DNA from: Pseudomonas sp. BN102
Lineage (GTDB): Bacteria; Pseudomonadota; Gammaproteobacteria; Pseudomonadales; Pseudomonadaceae
Direction: 5' to 3'
Length of the DNA: 64,000 bases
NCBI RefSeq assembly: GCF_029871245.1
Contig: NZ_SSON01000077.1
Span: 112,154-176,153, forward strand
In this document: positions 51,575-60,469 of the stretch, in pieces
How the letters are laid out: each line of letters starts with the position of its first letter
Position numbering within the stretch: the first letter of the stretch is position 1
Notes under the pieces: generated by a model
What the model was told of the DNA's origin: nothing
The model's input: the letters and a program-made list of their open reading frames with translations, nothing else
Database searches by the model: none
Program-made: the position numbers and the translations under genes

Positions 51575-52504
51575 TTATTCCCCACCGGGGGCCAGTAGCA
51601 GGTTGGGCGCGTGGCGCAGGTAGCCCTCCTCCGCCAGGCGCAGGTCGAGGTCGAGGCTGGCGAGGTCGTCGGCCTGGGCTTCGGCCTCGGCGTCGAATTC
51701 CAGGTAGCACTGTTTGAGGTAGGCCTGGCAGTTGGGGCACGCCTCGGCGCGGATGGGCGCCTCTTCTCCCTTCAGGCCGTCGCGCTCCAGGGAAAGGTAG
51801 GCCAGGCGCTTGCCCTCCTGGCATTGGCTGCATTTCAGACGCACGTAGTGCCATTCGCAGGAACACAGGGAGCAGGCGAGATAACGCAGTCCATTATGCT
51901 TACCGCGATTGCGGACCATGCCGCTGACCGGTGGCGAGCCGCAGGCCGGGCAGAGCACCGTGGCTTCGGTTTCCACCAGCGAGCCTTCCGGAAGGGCCAG
52001 CAACCAATGGCTGAAGGCGACCTGCAGGGCGGCACCGATGAAGGGCGCCAGGGCCGGCGGCAGCAGGTCGAACTGGCCACTGAGCAGGCCCACACCCCAG
52101 GCCTTGCGCTGGGCCGGGTCGGCCCCCTTGAGTTGATGCAGGGCCGCGGTGACGGCGGGGTTGGACGGAGCTTGGAAGCGCGTCAGCAGGGCATCGAGGG
52201 CGGCCAGCCAACCATCGGCGCGGACCAGGGCTTCGAAGGCAATCGGCGGCATGTCGTGCTCGCGGCTGCGGGCCAGGGCTTCCGGGGCCGGGCCGGGCAG
52301 CTGTGGCGGGTTATCCAGCACCTGTTGCTGGGCCTCGCAGAGTTCGGCGACCAACTGGAGGTAGCCGGCCAGGGGGTGGCCTTCGGCGAGTTTGCGCAGA
52401 CGTGCGGCACGCTGGCGGAACAGGTCGCGCCCGGGCAGGTGGAGGAAAGGCGGAATGTTGGCGGCCGCTTCGATCTGGCCGGGTTCTAGTATCTGGCCTG
52501 GCAC
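51575..52504 (-). CDS. fdhE: Formate dehydrogenase accessory protein FdhE
   Basis: A 309-residue cytosolic protein with four metal-binding CxxC motifs in its C-terminal half (LCPACGSPP, LACSLCSCEW, KCSQCQEGK, ACPNCQAYL). FdhE binds iron and is needed to activate respiratory formate dehydrogenase before export. Its place between fdnI and selA fits one formate/selenium operon, although a 204-bp repeat-bearing gap precedes it. Confidence 0.93.
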   Translation of the reverse strand: MPGQILEPGQIEAAANIPPFLHLPGRDLFRQRAARLRKLAEGHPLAGYLQLVAELCEAQQQVLDNPPQLPGPAPEALARSREHDMPPIAFEALVRADGWLAALDALLTRFQAPSNPAVTAALHQLKGADPAQRKAWGVGLLSGQFDLLPPALAPFIGAALQVAFSHWLLALPEGSLVETEATVLCPACGSPPVSGMVRNRGKHNGLRYLACSLCSCEWHYVRLKCSQCQEGKRLAYLSLERDGLKGEEAPIRAEACPNCQAYLKQCYLEFDAEAEAQADDLASLDLDLRLAEEGYLRHAPNLLLAPGGE

Positions 52505-52529
52505 TCAAGACTCCTTCAGTGGATTGGTC

Positions 52530-52700
52530 AGGGGTGTAGGGTGGGTGGAGCAATGCGATACCCAGCGTTTGCGCCGAATTGATGGGTATCGCTGCGCCCC
52601 ACCCAGCCTACGAACCTGTGCGTGGAATCGTTGGGCTTCGCGGAGTTTTGCCCAAATTACAAGGCCGCTTCGCGGCCTTTGGCGAATGAATTCCCCCCAC
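52530..52700. repeat. Repeat cluster between fdnI and fdhE
   Basis: An inverted repeat GTAGGGTGGGTGGAGCAATG with arm CGCCCCACCCAGCCTACG (52534-52613), enclosing GCGATACCCA/TGGGTATCGC, is followed by a degraded REP unit (AAGGCCGCTTCGCGGCCTTT, then GGCGAATGAATTC) up to the fdnI stop. No gene. Confidence 0.65.
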
Positions 52701-52708
52701 AGAAAAGT

Positions 52709-53341
52709 TCAACGCTTGCCTCCCTCCTCCTTGCTGACTTCCTTGTACCAGGCGCCGTGGTGCTTGCGTGCCCAACTCCTGCTGACCCAGCCATGGAGCA
52801 TGGCGCTGACGGAGCCCTTGACCCAGATGCCGGCGTAGATGTGGACGATGATGCTGCAGATCAGCACCCAGGCGGCGAAGGCGTGCAGCAGGGCCGAGAT
52901 ACGGATCAGTTCGATGCCGAATAGGTGGCTGAAGTACTCCCGCCAGATCACCGCGCCGGTCAGCAGCAGCACCAGCATGCAGAGCAGCAGTACCCAGAAC
53001 AGCAGCTTCTGCCCGGCGTTGTAGCGGCCGACTTCGGGCAGTTTGTCCTCGCGGTTGTTCACCACGTCCTTCCACTGTTTCAGCCACTGGCTGTCGTTCT
53101 TTTCCCAGCGGTTGTGGTGGGCGAAGCGCATGGCCAGCCAGATGAAGAAGAGGAACATGGCGACGCCGAGGAAGGGGTGCAGGATGCGCGTCCAGGGCCC
53201 TCCACCGAAGAAGGCGCTGAGCCAGAACAGGGACGGGTGGAACAGCGCCAGGCCGGAGAGCCCGGCGAGGACGAAGAGAATGGCCACCGCCCAGTGATTG
53301 CTGCGCTCGGAAGGGGTGTAGCGCTCGATGTCTTTGTTCAT
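52709..53341 (-). CDS. fdnI: Formate dehydrogenase cytochrome b556 subunit FdnI
   Basis: A 210-residue, four-helix membrane subunit that takes electrons from FdnH and reduces quinone. Haem-ligand histidines lie in SNHWAVAILF, ILHPFLGVAMF, ALLHAFAAW and IIVHIYAGIW. The start at 53341 has GGAG 7 nt upstream; the 13-residue extension to 53380 is not supported. It is the third gene of fdnGHI. Confidence 0.93.
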   Translation of the reverse strand: MNKDIERYTPSERSNHWAVAILFVLAGLSGLALFHPSLFWLSAFFGGGPWTRILHPFLGVAMFLFFIWLAMRFAHHNRWEKNDSQWLKQWKDVVNNREDKLPEVGRYNAGQKLLFWVLLLCMLVLLLTGAVIWREYFSHLFGIELIRISALLHAFAAWVLICSIIVHIYAGIWVKGSVSAMLHGWVSRSWARKHHGAWYKEVSKEEGGKR

Positions 53342-53380
53342 GTCTGGCTCCGTAGCTGGGGCGGGCTTCCCTCTCCCCAA

Positions 53381-53401
53381 CCCTCTCCCAGAGGGAGAGG
53401 G
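53381..53401. repeat. CCCTCTCCC...GGGAGAGGG hairpin
   Basis: CCCTCTCCCAGAGGGAGAGGG in the 78-bp gap between fdnH and fdnI, the same motif seen in the 148-bp tandem repeat and near 33430. It may stabilise or attenuate the operon mRNA. Confidence 0.6.
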
Positions 53402-53419
53402 GGTGGTTCTGTGCCGTAG

Positions 53420-54325
53420 TCAACTTGGCGATTTCGGGTCGGGCCGGCGCACCGCCGGATCGCCTTGCGGCGCCTCGTCCTCGTCCACCTTGTTCGGGCC
53501 AACCCGCACGTAGTGGAAGAAGCCGAACAGCGCCACCACGCCCATGGCCAGCAGGCCCAGCGGCTTGGTCACGCCTTTCCACAGGCCGACCATGGGGCTG
53601 ATGACCGGGTCGTCCGGCAGGCCGGCGTAGAGCGAGGGCTTGTCGGCGTGGTGCAGCACATACATCACGTGGGTGCCGCCAACTCCCGGCGGGTCGTAGA
53701 GGCCGGCGTTCTCGAATCCGCGCGACTTGAGGTCGACTATGCGTTCGGCGGCGTGCTCCTTCATGTCTTCCTTGGTGCCGAAGACGATGGCGCCGGTCGG
53801 GCAGGTCTTCACGCAGGCCGGCTCCAGCCCGACCGAAACCCGGTCGGAGCAGAGGGTGCATTTGTAGGCCTTGTGGTCCTTCTGCGAGATGCGCGGGATG
53901 TTGAAGGGGCAGCCGGTGATGCAGTAGCCACAGCCGATGCACTTGTCCTGGTTGAAGTCGACGATGCCGTTGGCGTATTTGACGATGGCACCAGGGCTCG
54001 GGCAGGCCGCCAGGCAGCCCGGATCGTCGCAGTGCATGCAGCCGTCCTTGCGGATCAGCCACTCCAGCTTGCCCGCCTCGGGCTCGTACTCGGTGAAGCG
54101 CATGAGCGTCCAGGAGTCGGCCGTGAGGTCCGCCGGGTTGTCGTAGGTGCCGTGGTTCTGGCCGACCTCGTCACGCAGGTCGTTCCATTCCGAGCACGCC
54201 ACCTGGCAGGCCTTGCAGCCGATGCACTTGGAGACGTCTATGAGTTTCGCCACCTCATCCATCTCGCGCACCGAGGGGTATGGGGTGGTGGTGGCGGAGC
54301 GGGCGATGATGTCTTGTGATGCCAT
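53420..54325 (-). CDS. fdnH: Formate dehydrogenase iron-sulfur subunit FdnH
   Basis: A 301-residue subunit with four [4Fe-4S] clusters, shown by the repeated cysteine sets [41 protein letters not shown] and CTLCSDRVS...[11 protein letters not shown]-terminal membrane helix ([20 protein letters not shown]) anchors it on the periplasmic side. It starts 11 bp after fdnG and is exported with FdnG by Tat. Confidence 0.95.
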   Translation of the reverse strand: MASQDIIARSATTTPYPSVREMDEVAKLIDVSKCIGCKACQVACSEWNDLRDEVGQNHGTYDNPADLTADSWTLMRFTEYEPEAGKLEWLIRKDGCMHCDDPGCLAACPSPGAIVKYANGIVDFNQDKCIGCGYCITGCPFNIPRISQKDHKAYKCTLCSDRVSVGLEPACVKTCPTGAIVFGTKEDMKEHAAERIVDLKSRGFENAGLYDPPGVGGTHVMYVLHHADKPSLYAGLPDDPVISPMVGLWKGVTKPLGLLAMGVVALFGFFHYVRVGPNKVDEDEAPQGDPAVRRPDPKSPS

Positions 54326-54336
54326 GGCTCAGCTCC

Positions 54337-57300
54337 TCATGCCTTTTCGACCTTGACCAGGAACGACTTGAACTCCGGCGTCTGCGTATTACCGTCGCCG
54401 ACGAAGGGAGTAAGCGTGTTGATCAGGTAGCCGTTATGCGCCACGCCGGAGAAGCCCCAGTGCAGCGGGATGCCGACCTGATGGACAGTCTTGCCATCCA
54501 CGGTCAGCGGTGAGAGGCGCTTGGTCACCACCGCCACCGCCTTGATGAAGCCGCGATTGGAGGTGACCTTGACCCGCTCGCCGGCGGCGACGCCCAGTTC
54601 CTTGGCCAGGGCTTCGCCTATCTCGACGAACTGCTCGGGCTGGGTGATCGCGGCCAGCCGGCAGTGTTTGGTCCAGTAGTGGAAGTGCTCGGTGAGGCGG
54701 TAAGTCGTGGCCACATGGGGGAACTGGTCCGCCTTGCCGAACATTTCCAGGTCGCCCTTGAACACCCGCGCCGCCGGGCTGCTGGTGACCTTGGGGTGAT
54801 CCGGATGCAGCAGGTTGCGCCCGACAGGGGTCTCGAAGGGTTCGTAGTGCTCGGGGAACGGCCCCTCGTTCATCTTGTCCACGGCAAAGAAGCGCGCTAC
54901 GCCCTCGGGGTTCATGATGAACGGGCTCAGGCCCGCCTCGGGCGCCGCGTCGACCTTGTAGTCCGGCACGTCGGTGCCGGTCCAGGCCTTGCCGTTCCAC
55001 CACACCAGGCGTTTCTTCTCTGCATCCCACGGCTTGCCGGATGGGTCGGCCGAGGCGCGGTTGTAGAGGATGCGCCGGTTCGCCGGCCAGGCCCACGCCC
55101 AGCCGAGGGTCTGGCCCATGGCGTAGGGGTCGGCGTTGTCGCGGCGGGCCATCTGGTTGCCGGCGGCCGTCCAGCAGCCGGCGAAGATCCAGCAGCCGCT
55201 GGCGGTGCTGCCGTCGTCGCGCAGCACGCCGAAACCGGGAATCTGCTCGCCGGCCTTGAGCAGCACGGCACCGGTGGCCGGGTCGGTGAGGTCGGCCAGG
55301 GCCTTGCCGTTGAACTCGCGGGCCAGCTCATCGGGCCATGGATCATGGGGACGCTGGTAGCCCCAGTCGAGGCCGAGGATCGGGTCCGGGAAGGCCCCGC
55401 CCTCTTTCGCGTAGAGATTGCGCAGGCGATGGAACAGGCCGCCCATGATGGCTATGTCCGTGCGCGCCTGGCCGGGCGGCTCGGCGCCCTTCCAATGCCA
55501 TTGCAGCACGCGTCCACTGTTGACCAGGGAGCCGTCCTCCTCAGCGAAGCAGCTGGTGGGCAGGCGGAACACCGTAGTCTGGATGCTGGCCGTGTCGACG
55601 TCGTTGAACTCCCCGGCATTGCGCCAGAACTCCGAGGTGTCGGTGGCCAACGGGTCCATGATCACCAGGTACTTGAGCGTGGCCAGGCTGGCAGTGACTT
55701 TGGCCTTGTTGGGGAAGGCTGCGATGGGGTTGAAGCCCTGGCAGAAGTAACCGTTCACCTTGCCCTGGGACATCATGTCGAAGTAGCGCAGCACGTCATA
55801 GGCTGGCACATCGAGCTTGGGCAGCCAGTCGTAGCACCAGTTGTTCTCGGCGGTTGCCGACTTGCCGAACCAGGCCTTCATCAGGCTGACGTGGAACTTG
55901 CCGTAGTTCTGCCAGTAGGACATCTGCCCCGGCCGAATTGGCTTGCTCGCGCGCTTGTCGATGTAGGCCGCGTAGTCCTGCTCGGCCTCGGCCGGCAGGG
56001 TCAGGTAGCCCGGCAGGGAGCTGGAGAGCAGGCCCAGGTCGGTCAGCCCCTGGATGTTGGAGTGGCCGCGCAGGGCGTTCATCCCGCCGCCGGGCATGCC
56101 GATGTTGCCCAGCAGCAGCTGCACCATGGCGCCGGTGCGGATCATCTGCGAGCCCACCGAGTGCTGGGTCCAGCCCAGGGCGTACATGATGGTCATGACC
56201 TTGGTCGGGTCGGACGTTTCGGCGGCCAGGCCCCAGACCTGCTCCAACAGCGCCTTCGGCGTACCGCAGATGCTGCTGACCAGTTCCGGGGTGTAGCGGC
56301 TGTAATGCAGCTTCATCAGCTGGAACACGCAGCGCGGGTCCTGCAGGGTCGGGTCGGACAGCACGTAGCCGTCGTCTCCCTTGGCATAGCTCCAGGTGGA
56401 CTTGTCGGGGTAGGAGCGCTTGGTTTCGTCGTATCCGCTGAACAGGCCGTCCTTGAAGCTGAAGCCTTCATTCACGATGAAGGGCGCGTCGGTGTAGTTG
56501 CGCACGTACTCGTGCTGGATCTTGTCGTGGCTGATCAGGTAGTTGATCAGGCCGCCGAGGAACGCGATATCGGTGCCGGCGCGAATGGGCGCGTAGTAGT
56601 CCGCCACAGAGGCCGAGCGCGTGAAGCGCGGATCGACCACGATCAGGCGGGCCTTGTTGTGCGCCTTGGCTTCGGTGACCCACTTGAAGCCGCAGGGATG
56701 GGCTTCGGCGGCGTTGCCGCCCATTATCAGCACCAGATCGGCATTCTTGATGTCGACCCAGTGGTTGGTCATGGCGCCACGGCCAAACGTCGGAGCAAGA
56801 CCTGCTACCGTCGGGGCGTGTCAGACACGAGCCTGGTTATCGAATCCCAGCATGCCGAGGGAGCGCACCACCTTGTGGGTGATGTAGCCGGACTCGTTGG
56901 ATGATGCCGATGCCGCGAGGAAGCCGGTGGTGAGCCAGCGGTTGACCGTCTGGCCCTGGGCATTCTGCGTGACGAAGTTGGCATCGCGGTCGGCCTTCAT
57001 CAGCTTGGCGATGCGGTCGAGGGCTTCATCCCATTCGATGCGTTTCCACTCGTTGGAGCCGGGCTCGCGGATCTCCGGGTACTTCAGGCGGTTGGGGCTA
57101 TGGACGAAGTCCAGCAGACCGGCGCCTTTCGGGCAGAGGGTCCCGCGGTTGACCGGGTGGTCGGCGTCGCCCTCGATGTGAATGATGTTCTGCGCGACGT
57201 TCTTCGCTGCATCGCCCTGGCTGTACATGATCAGGCCGCAGCCGACCGAGCAGTAGGGACAGGTGTTGCGCGTCTCGTTGGTGCGCGCCAGCTTGAAGTG

Positions 57301-57411
57301 CCGGACCTGGTCGGCGAAGGCTTCCGGGGGCGCGACCCCCAGTGCCGCCAGGCTGGACCCTCCAAGGCCCACGGCACAGACCTTGAAGAATTGTCGACGG
57401 TTCATGTCCAT
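54337..57411 (-). CDS. fdnG: Selenocysteine formate dehydrogenase-N catalytic subunit FdnG
   Basis: A 1024-residue periplasmic molybdenum (bis-MGD) enzyme that oxidises formate to CO2. The Tat signal is MDMNRRQFFKVCAVGLGG, and the [4Fe-4S] site is NTCPYCSVGCGL plus GTLCPKG. Codon 197 (56821-56823) is TGA, flanked as NQARV-U-HAPTVAGL; the E. coli enzyme has Sec196. Ordinary gene finding breaks it into two frames (57462-56821 and 56772-54337). The start at 57411 is chosen by match to the E. coli N-terminus. Confidence 0.96.
56778..56823 (-). promoter_or_regulatory. SECIS element of fdnG
   Basis: Starting at the UGA, the mRNA folds into a hairpin with a GGUAGCAGGUCUUGCUCC apex. It is an AGCA/UGCU stem with a GGUCU loop, much like the GCAGGUCUGC apex of E. 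coli fdhF and fdnG. The SelB winged-helix domain should bind it. Confidence 0.88.
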
Positions 57412-57521
57412 CGTGCTTTCCCACCTCATCAGGCAGACCCAGCCCGGTACATTGCCGGGCACATATCCCTTAAAAGGTTAGCTAGCTTCGGGGGTAATGC
57501 CAGAGCCGCGGGGCAGAGGGC

Positions 57522-57622
57522 CTTGTGGGGGCGAATTCATTCGCCAAGGGCAGCGCAGCTGCCCCTGGGAAGACCCAAGGCCAGACCGGCAGCCTGCTTG
57601 ACGATTGAAATCGCCCCCACAG
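57522..57622. repeat. Inverted REP family A pair upstream of fdnG
   Basis: TTGTGGGGGCGAATTCATTCG at the left and GATTGAAATCGCCCCCACAG at the right enclose about 60 bp, including GCAGCGCAGCTGCCCC. It occupies the promoter side of fdnG. The rest of the 333-bp gap (57412-57744) has no gene and no promoter that I can call with confidence. Confidence 0.7.
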
Positions 57623-57744
57623 GGGTGAAGCCCACCGGCAAGCCGTGAGTGGCTGGATGTGAAAGATGAATCGCGGCGCTTCTAAATTCCGTGGCCAGGG
57701 ACTGCTCGGGCATACTGTGCGCCCCTCGATTTCCGGAGATCGCC

Positions 57745-58191
57745 ATGCCCAAGGCCTGGTGGCTGCTCGCCCTGCCCTTCGTCGCCGGTGCCTTCCTGCC
57801 CCTGCAGGCCGGCATCAATGGCCAACTGGCCAAACAGATTTCCAGCGTGATGAGCGCAGCGCTGGTGTCGTTCGTGGTGGGCACAGTCGCCCTGCTCGCC
57901 GTGGTGCTGCTGCAGCGCGAGCTGCCATCCCTGGATGCCCTCAAGGGCCTGAGCTGGTGGCAATGGAGCGGCGGCCTGCTCGGTGCGGTGTTCATCGCCA
58001 CCGCCGCCTTCGCCGGCCCGCGCATCGGCGCCCTGCTGTTCATGGTGCTGGTGCTCGCCGGCCAGTTGAGCATGGCGCTGACGCTGGACCATTTCGGCTG
58101 GGCCGGCTACCGCGAAGCGCCCATCAGCGCTGGCAAGCTGGCCGGTCTGGCGTTGATCATCGGCGGCGTCTGGCTCATTCGTCGGGGCTGA
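57745..58191 (+). CDS. DMT-superfamily transporter, YdcZ/DUF606 type
   Basis: A 148-residue, five-helix membrane protein. It begins AWWLLALPFVAGAFLPLQAG followed by INGQLAKQ, the family signature, and ends LAGLALIIGGVWLIRR. Half-size DMT proteins of this type work as dimers and their substrates are largely unknown. GGAG lies 6-7 nt before the ATG. A longer frame to 57691 lacks a ribosome site. Confidence 0.85.
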   Translation: MPKAWWLLALPFVAGAFLPLQAGINGQLAKQISSVMSAALVSFVVGTVALLAVVLLQRELPSLDALKGLSWWQWSGGLLGAVFIATAAFAGPRIGALLFMVLVLAGQLSMALTLDHFGWAGYREAPISAGKLAGLALIIGGVWLIRRG

Positions 58192-58349
58192 TCAGCGGCA
58201 AAATCATTCTGATGTTATTGCCAGGATTGACTTGAGCAACCAGAAGTTCTTTGCTGGCAGCGGCTCCCTTAACCCGTCCACCATGTCTCCGGGCCGTACA
58301 CCCGAAGGGAGAGGGGGCCGTCCGTGCAGACGTTGGCCCGCAATGGTCT

Positions 58350-58399
58350 TCCTGTAGGAACGATTTCAATCGCGAAGCAGGACACAGTCCTGCCCTCCC
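58350..58399. repeat. REP family A variant unit
   Basis: CTGTAGGAACGATTTCAATCG followed by CGAAGCAGGAC, the GATTGAAATCGC variant of family A, next to the chemoreceptor stop codon. Confidence 0.6.
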
Positions 58400-58401
58400 C
58401 T

Positions 58402-60333
58402 TCAGAGCCTGAACCTTCCCACCTGCTGCGCCAGGTCGCCGGCCAGGCGGCTGAGGGTTTGACATTCCTCGCGGCAGCCGCGCACTTCGCTGGCGGTGGC
58501 GTGGGCCAGGTCGGCGATGCCCTGAACGTTGCGGTTGATTTCCTCGGTCACTGAAGACTGCTCCTCGGTCGCCGCCGCCACCTGGTGGTTCATGTCACTG
58601 ATGCGCTCTACCTGGTCGGTGATTGCGCCCAGGGAAGTGCCGGTGCGCTGGCTCGCCTCGACGCCGGTACCGGTGGCGGACTGGCCGGCGTGCATGGAAT
58701 GCACGGCCGTCTCGGCGCCGTGCTTGAGGCGCTGGATCATCTGCTGGATTTCGTCGGTGGAGGCCTGGGTGCGGCTGGCGAGGGTGCGGACTTCGTCTGC
58801 GACCACGGCGAAGCCACGCCCCATCTCACCAGCGCGAGCGGCTTCGATTGCGGCATTCAGGGCCAGCAGGTTGGTTTGCTCGGAGATGCCACGGATCACC
58901 GCCAGCACCTGGTCGATGGACGCCACCTGGCTGGCCAGTTCGCTCACCGCCGAGGCGGCGACGCCAATCTCGCTGGACATCTTCTCGATGTGCCCTACCG
59001 ATTCGCCCACCACCTGGCGTGCCTGCATAGATTCGTCGCGGGCGTGCTGGGAAGCCTGAGCGGCGGCGCCGGCGTTGCGGGCGATCTCCTGCACGGTGAG
59101 ACCCATCTCATGCACGGCAGTGGCCACCATGTCGGTCATTTCCTGCTGCTGGCCGGCACGGCCGGCGGTGTTGTCCACCACCAGGGCCACCTGGCCGACC
59201 ACCTTGTGCAGCCGCTCGCTAGTGTCCAGCACTTCGCCGATCAGGCTGCGCTGGCTTTCCAGGAAACGGTTGAAACCGCGAGACAGGTCGCCCAGTTCGT
59301 CGGCGCGGGATTCGTCCAGACGGCGGGTCAGGTCGCCGTCACCGCCGCCGATTTCCACCAGCGCCGCGGTGACTTGGCGGATCGGTCGCACCAACCCGCG
59401 TGCCAGCAGCACCACTAGCAGCACGCAGAGGGCGAGCACGCCGAAGCCCGCCAGGCTGCTGGTCCACATGGCCTGGCGCGCCTCGGCGTAGATTTCCGCC
59501 TCTGGCACTTCGCTCACCAGCAGCCAGCCGAGGCTTTCCAGCGGCCGGGCCAGGGCGAGGAAATCCTCGCCATCGCGGCTGAAGCGGATGGCCTTGCTGC
59601 CAGCGCCCAGCAGTTCTGCGGCCGGGCCGGCGCCGAAGACCTCGGCCAGGCGGCCGCTGCCGTTCAGGGCGGCGTCGGGGTGGACCTTGATGCTGCCCTC
59701 GTGGTCCATCAGGAACACCCGGCCGCGCTCGCCAAAGCGGAAGTCGCGGATCATCTCGGACATGGACTGCAGGCTGTAACCCAGGCCCGACACGCCCAGC
59801 GTCTTGCCGTTGCGGCTGATGCGCTGGTTGATGAACAGGGTCGGCTGGCGGGTGCCCTTGTCGATGTCGATTTCCAGCACCCGGTTCCGGTCGCTGTCCA
59901 CCAGCCTGTAGAACCACTGGTTCTCCGGCTGGCTACGGTCGATCGTGCGCGCCAGGCCCGTGCCGGTGTAGTAGTGGCCGCTGTCCAGCACGGCGATGGA
60001 GGTGGTCATGGCGTTCTGTTGGGCGCGCACGCCTTCCAGGTAGCGGGCGAAGGCCTCGGCGCGGGCCGGGTCTTCGCCTTCGACCAGCCAGTCCTGCACC
60101 AGGGCGTTCTCGGCGATGCCGGCGTTGGCGGTGATGGGCGCGACCAGGGTGCGCTCAAGGGCGTTGCCGATGGCCTGTACGCGGGCGGGCAAGGCTTCAT
60201 CCAGCAGGAAACGTTCGGTCAGGCGGTTCATCAGCATCGAGTAGATGCCGATGACGATCAGGATGCCGGCGAGCAGGGCCGCGCCCATGCTGAAAATCAG
60301 CTGCCACTGAATGCTGCGTTGCCAGAGGCGCAT
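58402..60333 (-). CDS. Methyl-accepting chemotaxis protein with dCache sensor
   Basis: A 643-residue chemoreceptor: helix 1 ([20 protein letters not shown], about 13-35), a roughly 270-residue periplasmic dCache-type ligand domain, helix 2 ([20 protein letters not shown]), HAMP, and a cytoplasmic signalling domain with the hairpin tip [19 protein letters not shown]. The ligand is not deducible; an amino-acid-type dCache motif was not checked. The start at 60333 has AAGGAGA 7 nt upstream. No CheB/CheR-binding pentapeptide is seen at the C-terminus (AQQVGRFRL). Confidence 0.92.
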   Translation of the reverse strand: MRLWQRSIQWQLIFSMGAALLAGILIVIGIYSMLMNRLTERFLLDEALPARVQAIGNALERTLVAPITANAGIAENALVQDWLVEGEDPARAEAFARYLEGVRAQQNAMTTSIAVLDSGHYYTGTGLARTIDRSQPENQWFYRLVDSDRNRVLEIDIDKGTRQPTLFINQRISRNGKTLGVSGLGYSLQSMSEMIRDFRFGERGRVFLMDHEGSIKVHPDAALNGSGRLAEVFGAGPAAELLGAGSKAIRFSRDGEDFLALARPLESLGWLLVSEVPEAEIYAEARQAMWTSSLAGFGVLALCVLLVVLLARGLVRPIRQVTAALVEIGGGDGDLTRRLDESRADELGDLSRGFNRFLESQRSLIGEVLDTSERLHKVVGQVALVVDNTAGRAGQQQEMTDMVATAVHEMGLTVQEIARNAGAAAQASQHARDESMQARQVVGESVGHIEKMSSEIGVAASAVSELASQVASIDQVLAVIRGISEQTNLLALNAAIEAARAGEMGRGFAVVADEVRTLASRTQASTDEIQQMIQRLKHGAETAVHSMHAGQSATGTGVEASQRTGTSLGAITDQVERISDMNHQVAAATEEQSSVTEEINRNVQGIADLAHATASEVRGCREECQTLSRLAGDLAQQVGRFRL

Positions 60334-60469
60334 GGAGTTGTCTCCTTGGATTCTTGTTAGAGGCGACCTGCCGGTCACGGGGAAAGATTGTATACAGAAT
60401 GGTCAACAATTTTTCCTGACTTTGCAGACAAACCTTATCGGCAGCTAACGCGAAGGACTTGATAGCCCA

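Noticed and set aside
56772..56823. Apparent stop or frameshift between two frames of formate dehydrogenase
   Set aside because: The TGA is in frame, correctly placed for selenocysteine and followed by a SECIS hairpin, so it is a recoded codon.
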